A stretch of 64,000 nt of DNA from Lentisalinibacter sediminis (GTDB lineage Bacteria; Pseudomonadota; Gammaproteobacteria; Steroidobacterales; Woeseiaceae): positions 558,001 through 622,000 of the forward strand of contig NZ_JAPDRF010000003.1 of NCBI RefSeq assembly GCF_040706615.1, written 5' to 3'. A program made the position numbers and the translations under genes. The notes below the pieces were generated by a model. It searched no databases, was not told where the DNA came from, and saw only the letters and a program-made list of their open reading frames with translations. This document shows positions 29,469-37,959 of this stretch, piece after piece; position 1 is the first letter of the stretch, and every line of letters begins with the position of its first letter.

Positions 29469-31072
29469 TGCCTCCCCGGCGTGTCGTCATTGTCGGCGGC
29501 GGTTCGGCCGGCTGGATGGCCGCGGCCTATCTCGATGCCGCCCTCAACCAGCCGGATCTGAAGGTGGCGGAGATCAGCCTGCTCGAGTCACCGGATGTGC
29601 CGCGGATCGGGGTCGGCGAGGCTACGATCCCCAGCATCCATCATGTGCTGGCCACCATCGGCATCGACGAGATCGAGTTCCTGAAGCGGGTCGACGGCAC
29701 GTTCAAGCATGCCATCAAGTACGTGAACTGGATGCACGGCGAGGACGCCTACTACCATGCCTTCGGCCGCCGGCGCTTCAAGCCCCTGGACTATTCCGCG
29801 AGCGCCTGGCTGAAGAGCGACCGCTCGATCCCGTTCTCCGAGACAGTCTCCGCCCAGCCCTCCCTCTGCGAGTCGTTCGTAGGGCCGCGCGCACTGACCG
29901 ACGCGCCCACGGACCTGCGCTTCACCTACGCCTTCCACATGAACGCGCTGAAGTTCGCGGATTACCTCTGCGAGATCGCCACCGGGCGCGGCGTCCGCCA
30001 CTACCTCGATCACCTGACCGACGTGGAGATGACGCCGGAGGGGGATATCGCGGCCGTCCGCACGCGGTCAGGCCTGCGGCTCGAGGGCGATCTCTTCATC
30101 GATTGCACCGGCTTCGCGGCGCTGCTGATCGGACGCCAGCTCGGCGTGGAGTGGGTCGACTGCTCGCAATGGCTGCTCTGCGACCGCGCGCTGACCCTGC
30201 AGGTCCCGTACGAACGGAACTACCCCGGTTACGTGCGCCCCAATACCCTCGCCACGGCCGCGTCGGCGGGTTGGATCTGGGAGATTCCGCTGCAGAACCG
30301 GCGTGCCTGGGGTTACGTACACTCCGCGGCGTTCATCGATGAGGACGAGGCCGAACGGGAACTGCGCGCCTTCGTCGGCTCCTTCGCCGACGATCTGCCT
30401 GCCAGGGCGGTGCCGTTCCGCACCGGTTACCGCGCCAAATCCTGGGTGCGCAACTGTGTGGCCATTGGTCTGTCCGCCGGCTTCATCGAGCCGCTCGAGT
30501 CCACGGGTCTGTACTTGAGTGACCTGGCCACGGTCATGCTCAGCGAGCATTTCCCGTACCACGGCGACATGGCACCGCTTGCGTTCCGCTACAACCGCAT
30601 CATCGCCGACCGCTTCCTGGAAATCCTCGATTTCATCAATCTGCACTACTGCCTGACCCACAGGCGCGACACGGAATTCTGGCGCGAGGTGCGCCGCCCG
30701 GAACGCATCCACGACCGGCTCAAGGCCAAACTCGACTACTGGCGTCGCAAGCCCCCGTCAATGCCGGACTTCGAGGACGCCTCCTTCCCGGGCGAGCCGG
30801 CGGAGCCGCTGCCCTCGGGGGGGCTGCCCGGCGATCATCGTCCGCCGGTCGACACGGCCGGCGTATTCGGTCTGTCCAGCTACGAGGCAATCCTCTACGG
30901 CATGGACTTTCTCCGCGCCGAGTGCGACCACTGGTACGGCACCACGCGCCCGCGCGCCCGCGTGCTGAAGCCCGTTGCGCAGCGCATCGCAAAAGCGAAA
31001 GCGACACTACCGAGTCACGAGGAGTGGCTCCAGCGGGTCTGCGGCATGCCCGACTATCCCCCCACCCTATAG
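29465..31072 (+). CDS. FAD-dependent tryptophan-halogenase-like protein 2
   Basis: 535-aa paralogue of the preceding gene, collinear with it almost residue for residue. The dinucleotide motif is GGGSAGWMAA (11-20), the lysine is Lys81 in GTFKHAIKYVNW, the G-W-I-W-E-I-P motif is at 269-275 and PLESTG has Glu345-Ser346. The ATGA junction with gene 1 indicates coupled translation. The shared C-terminal block LPGDHRPPVDTAGVF...SYEAILYGMDFL, and the aromatic and proline-rich segments, suggest a tandem duplication followed by divergence. Either two regioselectivities or a heterodimer is possible; sequence alone cannot say which. Confidence 0.92.
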   Translation: MMPPRRVVIVGGGSAGWMAAAYLDAALNQPDLKVAEISLLESPDVPRIGVGEATIPSIHHVLATIGIDEIEFLKRVDGTFKHAIKYVNWMHGEDAYYHAFGRRRFKPLDYSASAWLKSDRSIPFSETVSAQPSLCESFVGPRALTDAPTDLRFTYAFHMNALKFADYLCEIATGRGVRHYLDHLTDVEMTPEGDIAAVRTRSGLRLEGDLFIDCTGFAALLIGRQLGVEWVDCSQWLLCDRALTLQVPYERNYPGYVRPNTLATAASAGWIWEIPLQNRRAWGYVHSAAFIDEDEAERELRAFVGSFADDLPARAVPFRTGYRAKSWVRNCVAIGLSAGFIEPLESTGLYLSDLATVMLSEHFPYHGDMAPLAFRYNRIIADRFLEILDFINLHYCLTHRRDTEFWREVRRPERIHDRLKAKLDYWRRKPPSMPDFEDASFPGEPAEPLPSGGLPGDHRPPVDTAGVFGLSSYEAILYGMDFLRAECDHWYGTTRPRARVLKPVAQRIAKAKATLPSHEEWLQRVCGMPDYPPTL

Positions 31073-31990
31073 CGACCGGAGACGCTCGGCCACCGACTGC
31101 CACAGCGGCCTGGCGGCGTCGATCGCCTGTTCGTGGCGGCGCCACTTGTCGGCCCGGGGCGGGGTGAGGGTCGTGCGCGAGAGCGGGAGTGTGCCGGGCA
31201 CGGAATCCACGGACGCCTCGCTGCCCGCCCAGGCCGAGATACGCCCGAGCTCCCGTCGCGGCTCCGCGAGCAGCGCCTCGTAGCGCACGACGGTATAGTC
31301 CGTCCGGCTGGATTGCAGAGCGTCCAGGATCGCATTATTGGCAGCCGCCCACTGGAAAGCGGCGACGGCGGCAAGCGGGCGCCCGCGCAGCGCACGCCAG
31401 CCCGGCGGCAGCAGGAAACACCAGGCTTCGCGATCCCAGCCCGGCAGATCGCGAAAGGTGACGAAGCGCCCGTCGGCGAGCCCCACCCGCCACGCCTCGA
31501 TGAGACTGGCGATATTGGACTCCGCGCGCCGGTGCAGGAACACGAAGCGCGCCTCCGGGAACACGCGGCGCAGGAACGGGATGTTCAGGGCATTGCGCGG
31601 CGTCTTCTCCAGCAGATTTACGGCGAACGGGCGCTCACTTTCCGGCAGCGCGAGCCAGCGCCGCCCTCGATGGTCCCGAAGCAGCGTCAGAAAGACACGG
31701 CGCATCAGGTCGCAGGTAGCCGGGTCGGCATGGCGCTCGCCGAGAGCGCCGGAGTCCAGCGCGGCGTTCTCCGCCCGCAGGGCCGGGAAAGCAGCGTAGA
31801 TACCGTGGCTCTCGGCGCCGATGCTCCAGAATCCCGGCAGCCGCATCAGTTGCTCGAACACGAGGGTGCTGCCGGCGCGGGGTGCGGAGACGATAATGAC
31901 CGGTCGTGAGAGTATGCGCTCCAGCGCCTGCGCATCGTAGCCCCGGGTAACCTCGACGGCGACGCCGAGCAGATCGGCAGCTCTGCTCAT
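31067..31990 (-). CDS. Sulfotransferase-family protein (Sulfotransfer_3-like)
   Basis: 307-aa PAPS-dependent sulfotransferase candidate, unrelated in detail to the one at 23.7 kb. The PAPS loop is PVIIVSAPRAGSTLVFEQL (about residues 29-47). The 3'-phosphate region is FVFLHRRAESNIASLIEAWR, and YTVVRYEALLAEPRREL follows, typical of the bacterial Sulfotransfer_3 group that includes protein, glycan and lipid sulfotransferases. The ATG at 31990 lies just past the stop of the upstream hydroxylase gene, so the two form a leftward operon; the longer frame would overlap it. It converges with the second halogenase, overlapping its end by 6 bp. Confidence 0.82.
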   Translation of the reverse strand: MSRAADLLGVAVEVTRGYDAQALERILSRPVIIVSAPRAGSTLVFEQLMRLPGFWSIGAESHGIYAAFPALRAENAALDSGALGERHADPATCDLMRRVFLTLLRDHRGRRWLALPESERPFAVNLLEKTPRNALNIPFLRRVFPEARFVFLHRRAESNIASLIEAWRVGLADGRFVTFRDLPGWDREAWCFLLPPGWRALRGRPLAAVAAFQWAAANNAILDALQSSRTDYTVVRYEALLAEPRRELGRISAWAGSEASVDSVPGTLPLSRTTLTPPRADKWRRHEQAIDAARPLWQSVAERLRSL

Positions 31991-31997
31991 GGCGCGA

Positions 31998-32693
31998 TCA
32001 CGGAGCCGGGTCGGCCTCCTCCGGAAGGCAGTGGCAGGGCACCTTGCCGGTGTCGGTATCTGCACAGAGCCGCGGACTGCAGGTGGTATCCGGGTGGCGC
32101 CGCTCGCCGCAGCAGCACTGCTCCCCTTTCAGCACGTAATCCAGGACAAGGTGGACGCGCGCGGCGTCGCCCGCGTTACGCACCGCGTGCAGACGACGGT
32201 TATTGATCTCGAAGATCTCGCCCTCCGGCAGGTTCAGGGTCTCGGAACCCACGGTGAACGCGACGGCCTCGCTGGTCACGACCGGTACGTGGACCCGGTG
32301 CGAATGCGTCAGCGAGAAATTCCGGTCCCGGTGCTCGCTGATATCACCACCGGGGGCAAGCCGCACCAGGTTGGCCCGGATGAAGTACCCCAGGCCGTAA
32401 CGCGCAGTGAGTTCGCGCCCCTTCGGCGATGACTCGTAGAAGCCTGCGATCATCGCCAGGATCGGCCGCAGGGCCGGCTCGAATACCTGCAGCATCGGAT
32501 GACGCGTGGGATTGGTGTGACGGAAGTCGTAGTCGTGGACCAGGGGCACCGTCTCGGTATCTCTGTGTACCTCGTAGCGCTGCTGCCGGAGCACCTCGTT
32601 CTGCCACTGCTCGTCGGTGAGCCTGGCGACAAGCGAACGCAGCGGCGCGATGTTGGCGCTGCCGATAAACCTGAAGTTGCCCGCGAAATTCAC
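31998..32693 (-). CDS. Aspartyl/asparaginyl beta-hydroxylase-domain dioxygenase
   Basis: 231-aa Fe(II)/2-oxoglutarate-dependent oxygenase of the Asp/Asn beta-hydroxylase family. The double-stranded beta-helix carries the H-x-D iron ligand pair in ISEHRDRNFSLTHSHRVHVPVVT and the distal His in EINNRRLHAVRNAGDAARVHLVLDYV, with Arg residues placed to hold 2-oxoglutarate. The C-terminal 40 residues are Cys/His rich (GEQCCCGERRHPDTTCSPRLC...CHC), resembling a metal-binding tail. Family members hydroxylate Asp/Asn or His in peptides and amino acids. Here it precedes a sulfotransferase and lies across from the halogenases, suggesting a shared tailoring function. Confidence 0.83.
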   Translation of the reverse strand: MNFAGNFRFIGSANIAPLRSLVARLTDEQWQNEVLRQQRYEVHRDTETVPLVHDYDFRHTNPTRHPMLQVFEPALRPILAMIAGFYESSPKGRELTARYGLGYFIRANLVRLAPGGDISEHRDRNFSLTHSHRVHVPVVTSEAVAFTVGSETLNLPEGEIFEINNRRLHAVRNAGDAARVHLVLDYVLKGEQCCCGERRHPDTTCSPRLCADTDTGKVPCHCLPEEADPAP

Positions 32694-32798
32694 GCCAGTT
32701 CATACCATGAGGCGGCAGAGAGAGGTTCATGATACGAACGCCGTTGGCCCGGGACAATCGATCCCCGGAAGCGGCGGACCGCAGGTGGACCGCAACAC

Positions 32799-33677
32799 TC
32801 AGGCGAAGATGACGGTCTTCGCGCCGTTCAGCAGGATGCGGCGCTCGATATGCCAGCGCACGGCCCGCGCGAGGACGCTCGCCTCCGTCTCCCGGCCGAT
32901 GCCTGTCATCTCCACCTCGCTGGTGGCGTGGCTGACACGCCGCACGTCCTGCTCGATGATCGGCCCCTCGTCGAGGTCCTCCGTGACGTAGTGCGCCGTG
33001 GCGCCGATCAGCTTCACGCCCCGCTCGTGGGCCTGGCGATACGGCATCGCTCCCTTGAAACTCGGCAGGAAGGAGTGATGGATATTGATGCAGCGGCCCG
33101 TAAGCGCCCGGACCATATCGCCCGAGAGGATCTGCATGTAGCGGGCCAGCACCACCAGGTCGATGCGGTGCTCGCCGACGAGGCGCAGCACCTCCGCCTC
33201 CTGCTCAGGCCGGCTGTCCTTCGACACCGGCAGGTGCACGAAGGGGACGCCGTGCCACTCGGCGAGCTCCCGGGCGTCGTCATGGTTGGAGACGACCAGC
33301 GGGATGTCCGCCCTCAGCGCGCCGGTCTCGCGCCGGTGCAGTAGGTCGCGCAGACAGTGGTCGAACTTCGACACCATGATCATCACTCGCGGCGCTACCG
33401 CGCAGTCGTGCAGTTCCCAGCCGATGCCGAGCCTCACCGCGAGCTCGCCGATCGCCGCGCCGAAGGCGGCGGCCGCCTCGTCCGAAGGCAGCAGTGCGTG
33501 CATGCGCACGAAGAACTCGTCGGTGCTGTCGTCGGCGAAGGACTGGGCGTCGCGGACGTCGCCGCCCTGCTCCGCCAGCGCGCCGGTCACCGCTGCCAGG
33601 ATGCCCGGACGGTCCGGGCAGTGCATGGTCAGGATGTACTCGCGAGCCCGCGGTCCCGCCGCATTGTCTTGGGTCAC
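32799..33677 (-). CDS. purU: Formyltetrahydrofolate deformylase
   Basis: 292 aa, the usual length. An N-terminal ACT domain (about 11-90, YILTMHCPDRPGILAAVTGALAEQGGDV) is followed by a formyltransferase-fold catalytic domain with RVMIMVSKFDHCLRDLL, VSNHDD, FVHLPVS and INIHHSFLPSFKGAMPYRQAHERGVKLIGATAHYVTEDLDEGPIIEQD. It hydrolyses 10-formyl-THF to THF and formate, balancing one-carbon pools. The GTG start (33677) overlaps the stop of the upstream aminotransferase gene, so the two are translationally coupled. Link to glycine/serine or glyoxylate metabolism is inferred from that partner. Confidence 0.95.
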   Translation of the reverse strand: MTQDNAAGPRAREYILTMHCPDRPGILAAVTGALAEQGGDVRDAQSFADDSTDEFFVRMHALLPSDEAAAAFGAAIGELAVRLGIGWELHDCAVAPRVMIMVSKFDHCLRDLLHRRETGALRADIPLVVSNHDDARELAEWHGVPFVHLPVSKDSRPEQEAEVLRLVGEHRIDLVVLARYMQILSGDMVRALTGRCINIHHSFLPSFKGAMPYRQAHERGVKLIGATAHYVTEDLDEGPIIEQDVRRVSHATSEVEMTGIGRETEASVLARAVRWHIERRILLNGAKTVIFA

Positions 33678-34846
33678 AGCGTCGCCACCGCATCGCCGAG
33701 GCGGGCCACCGTGCGCTCGACGTTCGCCAGCTTGTCCAGTCCGAACAGGCCGATGCGGAAACTGCGGTAGTCGTCCGGCTCACCGCACATCAGCGACACC
33801 CCCGCGGCGATCTGCAGCCCTTGCGCCGCGAACCGACTGCCGTTCTGTATGTCCGGGTCCTCGGTGTAGGAGACCACCACCCCCGCGGCCTGGAAACCCG
33901 GCGCGGCAACGCTGGGGTAGCCCGCCTCTTCCAGCACGGCCCGCACCCGACGGCCGAGTTCCAATTGCGCATCGCGGGCACGCTCGTAGCCGAACTCGCG
34001 CGTCTCGTGCAGCGTGTCGCGGAACTGGCGCAGGCCATCGGTGGGCATCGTGGCGTGATAGGCATGTCCGCCGTTCTCGTAGGCCTGCATGATCTGCAGC
34101 CACTTGCGGAGATCGCAGGCGAAACTGCCGCTCTCGCTCGCCTCCACGTACTCGCGCGCGCGGCGGCTCAACATCACCAGCCCGGCACAGGGCGTGGAGC
34201 TCCAGCCCTTCTGGGGCGCACTGATCAGCACGTCGACGCCCAGCGCCTGCATGTCCACCCAGAGGCAGCCGGAGGCAACGGAGTCCAGCACGAACAGGCC
34301 GTCCACCTCGTGCGCGGCATCGGCGACCGCACGCACGTAATCGTCGGGCAGCAGGAGGCCGGCCGAGGTCTCCACGTGGGGCGCGAAGACCACCGACGGC
34401 CGCTCCGCCCGAATGCGCTCGACGACCTCGTCGACCGGCGGAGGGGTGAACGGCGCCCGAACGCCCTCGCCGCTCTGCCTGGCGGTGAGCACCGTGGATC
34501 CGGCCGCGAAGCCACCCATGTCCAGGATCTGGGTCCAGCGGTAGCTGAACCAGCCGTTGCGCACGATCAGGCAGTGCCGGCCGGTCGCGAGCTGGCGGGC
34601 GACCGCTTCCATGGCGAAAGTGCCGCCGCCCGGCACCGCCACCACGGCGTCGGCGCCGTAGACGTCCTTCAGGCCGGCCGAGATATCGTTCATGACCCCC
34701 TGGAAGAGGGCCGACATATGATTCAGCGAACGGTCGGTGAAGACCACCGAATATTCGAGCAGACCCTCGGGATCAACCGGGGAATCGACCCGGGAATCGA
34801 CTTGAGGATCAATTGCAGGATCGATCTCGGATCGCGGGCCGGGCAT
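33674..34846 (-). CDS. Class V aminotransferase, alanine/serine-glyoxylate type
   Basis: 390-aa fold-type I PLP enzyme of the AGXT/serine-pyruvate aminotransferase family. VVAVPGGGTFAMEAVARQL, HVETSAGLLLP and DSVASGCLWVDMQALGVDVLISAPQKGWSS hold the PLP-binding Asp and the Schiff-base Lys in Q-K-G. The start at 34846 has GAGGA upstream. The first 26 residues are unusual: a run of (I/V)-D-(P/S) units (residues 7-26) that the family normally lacks. Coupled to purU. Glyoxylate or pyruvate transamination feeding glycine and one-carbon metabolism is the likely role; a phosphonate or isatin-like substrate cannot be excluded. Confidence 0.87.
   Translation of the reverse strand: MPGPRSEIDPAIDPQVDSRVDSPVDPEGLLEYSVVFTDRSLNHMSALFQGVMNDISAGLKDVYGADAVVAVPGGGTFAMEAVARQLATGRHCLIVRNGWFSYRWTQILDMGGFAAGSTVLTARQSGEGVRAPFTPPPVDEVVERIRAERPSVVFAPHVETSAGLLLPDDYVRAVADAAHEVDGLFVLDSVASGCLWVDMQALGVDVLISAPQKGWSSTPCAGLVMLSRRAREYVEASESGSFACDLRKWLQIMQAYENGGHAYHATMPTDGLRQFRDTLHETREFGYERARDAQLELGRRVRAVLEEAGYPSVAAPGFQAAGVVVSYTEDPDIQNGSRFAAQGLQIAAGVSLMCGEPDDYRSFRIGLFGLDKLANVERTVARLGDAVATL
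34769..34828. repeat. Degenerate 12-nt repeats in an aminotransferase N-terminus
   Basis: About five imperfect units containing ATCGA/GGAATC on the plus strand (GTxGATTCC-like on the coding strand). They translate to the repeated (I/V)-D-(P/S)-x residues 7-26 of the class V aminotransferase. Such an array can expand or contract by replication slippage without breaking the frame. Confidence 0.6.
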
Positions 34847-35033
34847 GGCGCTTCCTCGTTGGCAGGGGTTGGCAGGACAATGGCAAGAGCGGCGAGAGAA
34901 TAGCAGCCGCGCCGGCACCTTCCCAGCCGGCCGGTGACCAAATCCCCGGACGAACGCGTTATGCTTAGCCGCATTGCAGCGGATACCGCCGGCCCGCCGG
35001 CAGAACACCTCACAACAAGGCGAACCAGACTCC

Positions 35034-36224
35034 ATGTTCGAACAAGTCAAACCCGTCCCGCCCGATCCCATCCTCGGCATCATCGCCGCCTACGCCGCCG
35101 ACACGAACCCGAAGAAGGTCGACCTCGGCATCGGCGTCTACCGCAACGAGGAGGGCGAGACGCCGGTACTCGGATCCGTCAAGGAAGCCGAGGAACGGCT
35201 CCTGCAGACCGAAACCAGCAAGGCCTACCTCGGCCCCGCCGGCGTGGCAGGATTCAACGAGGGTATGACCGAACTGCTGTTCGGCGCCGACAGCGAGGTG
35301 GTCAGGGCCGGCCGCGTGCGTACCATCCAGACGCCCGGAGGCACGGGCGCGCTGCGCGTGGCCGGCGATCTCATCCACCGGGCCAGCCCCGGCACGGAAC
35401 TCTGGGCCAGCGACCCGACCTGGGGCAACCATCTCGCCCTGTTCCCGGCGGCCGGTCTGCCGATGCACAGCTATCCCTATTTCGATCCGGAGACCAGCAG
35501 CCTGCGCTACGCCGACATGATGGAGGCCATCGGGCAGCGCCGCGCCGGCGATGCCGTGCTGTTCCATGCCTGCTGCCACAACCCCTGCGGCGTCACGCCG
35601 GACCCGGACCAGTGGGAGGAGGTCGTGGATCTCGCCGCAGAGAAGGGTTTCACGCCCGTGATCGATACCGCCTACATGGGCTTCGAGCGCGGTCTGGAGG
35701 AGGACTGCCTGGCCGTGCGGCTGTTCGCGGAACGCTGCCCCGAGGTGATCATCGCCACCTCCTGCTCGAAGAACTTCGCGCTGTACCGGGACCGGGTCGG
35801 GGCGCTGACGGTGGTCACGGAGAATGCCGACCGGGCCAGCGCCGTGGAGACGGTCATCAACAAACTGACCCGGGCGAACTACTCGATGCCGCCCGCCCAC
35901 GGCCCGGGCGTGGTCGACATCATCCTGCACGACGACGAGCTGCGCGCTCGCTGGGTCGGGGAAGTGGACGGCATGCGCGACCGCATCAACGGCCTGCGGC
36001 GGGTGCTGGCGGAGAAGTTCCGCGACGCCGGCGTCGCGCGCGACTTCTCCTTCATGGAGCGCCAGTCCGGCATGTTCTCGTTCATGGGGCTGTCGGTGGA
36101 CCAGGTGCGGCGGCTGCGCGACGAGTACTCCATCTACATGGTCGACTCCGGGCGGATCAACGTGGCTTCACTGAACGCCGGCAACATCGACTACTTCGTC
36201 GAATCCGTCGCCGCCGTACTCTGA
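35034..36224 (+). CDS. Aromatic/aspartate aminotransferase (class I)
   Basis: 396-aa class I PLP aminotransferase of the AspC/TyrB subgroup. The start MFEQVKPVPPDPILGI, then VDLGIGVYRNEEGETPVLGSV, is diagnostic, as is KAYLGPAGVAGFNEGM. HNPCGVTPDPDQW and TSCSKNFALYRDRVGAL carry the PLP-contacting Asn and the Schiff-base Lys. It transfers amino groups between aspartate or aromatic amino acids and 2-oxoglutarate in the cytosol. ATG 35034 is chosen over an upstream frame extension because this N-terminus matches the family exactly. Divergent from the class V aminotransferase/purU operon across 187 bp. The aspartate versus aromatic preference cannot be decided by eye. Confidence 0.93.
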   Translation: MFEQVKPVPPDPILGIIAAYAADTNPKKVDLGIGVYRNEEGETPVLGSVKEAEERLLQTETSKAYLGPAGVAGFNEGMTELLFGADSEVVRAGRVRTIQTPGGTGALRVAGDLIHRASPGTELWASDPTWGNHLALFPAAGLPMHSYPYFDPETSSLRYADMMEAIGQRRAGDAVLFHACCHNPCGVTPDPDQWEEVVDLAAEKGFTPVIDTAYMGFERGLEEDCLAVRLFAERCPEVIIATSCSKNFALYRDRVGALTVVTENADRASAVETVINKLTRANYSMPPAHGPGVVDIILHDDELRARWVGEVDGMRDRINGLRRVLAEKFRDAGVARDFSFMERQSGMFSFMGLSVDQVRRLRDEYSIYMVDSGRINVASLNAGNIDYFVESVAAVL

Positions 36225-36231
36225 GGCGGCG

Positions 36232-36699
36232 CTAGAGCGGCAGCACGGTGGTGTGCTTGATGCGCGACAGCGCGATGTTCGACGTGATCTCCTGCACGCC
36301 GGGCACCTGGGAGAGCTTATCGAAGAAGAAGCGCTCGTAGGCCTTGATGTCCTCGGCGACGATGCGCAGCAGGAAGTCCACCGTGCCCATGAGAAGGTAG
36401 CATTCCTGCACCTCCGGGAAGGCCCGAACGGCATCGGCAAACGCCGACAGGTTGCTGCGCCCGTGAGAGGTGAGCTTCACCAGCGCGAACACCATCGTAT
36501 TGAGCCCCACCTTCTCGGCATCCAGCACCGCGGCCTGTTCGCGGATCACGCCGGCCTCGCGCAGCCGCTGGATGCGCCGCCAACAGGCGGACTGGGACAG
36601 ACCGATGGCCTCGCCGATGGCCGAGGCATTGATTCCCGGCTCCGTCTGGAGGAGATTGAGGATGTGGCGGTCGGTCTTGTCGAGATCGGGCGTCTGCAT
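36232..36699 (-). CDS. bkdR: Lrp/AsnC-family regulator, BkdR-like
   Basis: 155-aa feast/famine regulator. The N-terminal helix-turn-helix (about 8-55: LDKTDRHILNLLQTEPGINASAIGEAIGLSQSACWRRIQRLREAGVI) is followed by the RAM amino-acid-binding domain with VQECYLLMGTVDFLLRIVAEDIKAYERF. The position, divergent from leucine dehydrogenase and the branched-chain keto-acid dehydrogenase genes, matches Pseudomonas BkdR, which activates bkd in response to branched-chain amino acids; that is the basis of the symbol. Two inverted repeats in the 129-bp intergenic gap are candidate binding sites. ATG 36699 gives the family length; the longer frame upstream is not conserved. Confidence 0.88.
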   Translation of the reverse strand: MQTPDLDKTDRHILNLLQTEPGINASAIGEAIGLSQSACWRRIQRLREAGVIREQAAVLDAEKVGLNTMVFALVKLTSHGRSNLSAFADAVRAFPEVQECYLLMGTVDFLLRIVAEDIKAYERFFFDKLSQVPGVQEITSNIALSRIKHTTVLPL

Positions 36700-36725
36700 G
36701 GTGAAACCGTTCTGGCGGGCAAGAA

Positions 36726-36761
36726 CGCATTCATTATGCGCAAATTGGCATTGATGCCAAT
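36726..36761. promoter_or_regulatory. Paired inverted repeats, candidate Lrp-type operator
   Basis: CGCAT-TCATT-ATGCG (36726-36740) and ATTGGCAT-TG-ATGCCAAT (36744-36761), both perfect and both with GCAT...ATGC cores, about 19 bp apart centre to centre. They sit between the Lrp-like gene and leucine dehydrogenase and lie 68-100 bp upstream of the latter. A TATATT at 36794-36799 is a possible -10 for the rightward operon. Confidence 0.55.
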
Positions 36762-36828
36762 GAAATTTCAGAAATAATTCCCTCCCACCGGGATATATTT
36801 TAGGGTCAGGTACTGCAGGGGGCAGCCG

Positions 36829-37923
36829 GTGAGCGTATTCGATCATCCCGAATTCGATCAGCACGAATCGATCCACCACTTCTATGATCCCGCCTCGGGG
36901 CTGGAGGCCATCATCGCCGTGCATTCGACGGCACTGGGTTCCGCGGCCGGCGGCTGCCGCCGCTGGCAGTACGCCAGCGAAGCCGATGCACTCACCGACG
37001 CGCTGCGGCTGTCCCGTGGCATGACTTACAAGAACGCCGTTGCCGAACTGCCCTTCGGCGGCGGCAAATCGGTCATCCTCGCCAGCGACCGGGCGCCGAA
37101 GTCACCGGAGCTGTTCGCCGCCTTCGGTCGCGCCGTGGCCTCCCTGCACGGGCGCTACATCACGGCCGAAGACGTCGGCATCAGCGTGGAGGACATGCGC
37201 GCGGTGCGGGCAGAGACCGAATTCGTCTCGGGCCTGCCCCAGAGCGGCGAGAGCGCCGGCGGCGATCCATCGCCCTGGACTGCGCTGGGCCTGTTCCTCG
37301 GCATCCGTGCCGCGGTGGAAGCGAAACTGGGCACCGACTCGCTGCAGGGCGTCCGCGTGGCCGTGCAGGGCGTCGGCCACGTCGGCTGGCACCTGTGCCG
37401 ACGGCTCCGTGAGGCAGGCGCCGAGCTGATCGTCTCCGACGTCAACCGGCGCAACGCCGAGCGCGCGCGGGAGGAACTCGGCGCGAGCGTGGTGCCGGTC
37501 GGCGAACTCCTGGCCGCGGAAGCGGAGGTGCTGGCACCCTGCGCACTCGGCAACATTCTCACTTCGGCCAGCATCCCGAGGCTGCGGGTGAAGATCGTGG
37601 CCGGCGGCGCGAACAACCAGCTCTCGACGGCCGGGGACGGCGCGCGGCTGGCGGCACGCGGCATCCTCTATGCGCCGGACTACGTCATCAACGCCGGTGG
37701 CGTGATCAGCGTGGCGCGGGAGTACCTGGGCGGCAGCTCCAGGGAAGAGGTGCGCGCCGAGATCAGTCGCATCCCGGATCGGCTGCGCGCCATCTTCGCC
37801 GAGGCCGAGGAGACCGGGCGGCCCACGAACGAGGTCGCCGACGAACTCGCCCGCCGCATCGTCGCCGGCGGGGCGGCCCGGCCCGCGGAGGAGACAGCGC
37901 CCGCCGGCCGACACGTTTCATGA
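36829..37923 (+). CDS. ldh: Leucine (branched-chain amino acid) dehydrogenase
   Basis: 364-aa Glu/Leu/Phe/Val dehydrogenase family member of leucine-dehydrogenase length; it oxidatively deaminates leucine, valine or isoleucine with NAD+. HSTALGSAAGGCRRWQYAS and SRGMTYKNAVAELPFGGGKSVI (catalytic lysines in T-Y-K and G-G-G-K) are in the N-terminal substrate domain. VAVQGVGHVGWHLCRRL is the NAD fold, and PDYVINAGGVISV follows. The GTG start has CAGGGGG upstream. It opens the operon that continues with BkdA1A2B, supplying their keto-acid substrates, and probably responds to the divergent Lrp regulator. Phenylalanine preference is possible but the neighbours favour leucine. Confidence 0.9.
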   Translation: MSVFDHPEFDQHESIHHFYDPASGLEAIIAVHSTALGSAAGGCRRWQYASEADALTDALRLSRGMTYKNAVAELPFGGGKSVILASDRAPKSPELFAAFGRAVASLHGRYITAEDVGISVEDMRAVRAETEFVSGLPQSGESAGGDPSPWTALGLFLGIRAAVEAKLGTDSLQGVRVAVQGVGHVGWHLCRRLREAGAELIVSDVNRRNAERAREELGASVVPVGELLAAEAEVLAPCALGNILTSASIPRLRVKIVAGGANNQLSTAGDGARLAARGILYAPDYVINAGGVISVAREYLGGSSREEVRAEISRIPDRLRAIFAEAEETGRPTNEVADELARRIVAGGAARPAEETAPAGRHVS

Positions 37924-37959
37924 GAATCCTATGGTAATCCGAGGGGGGATCCTCGACGC

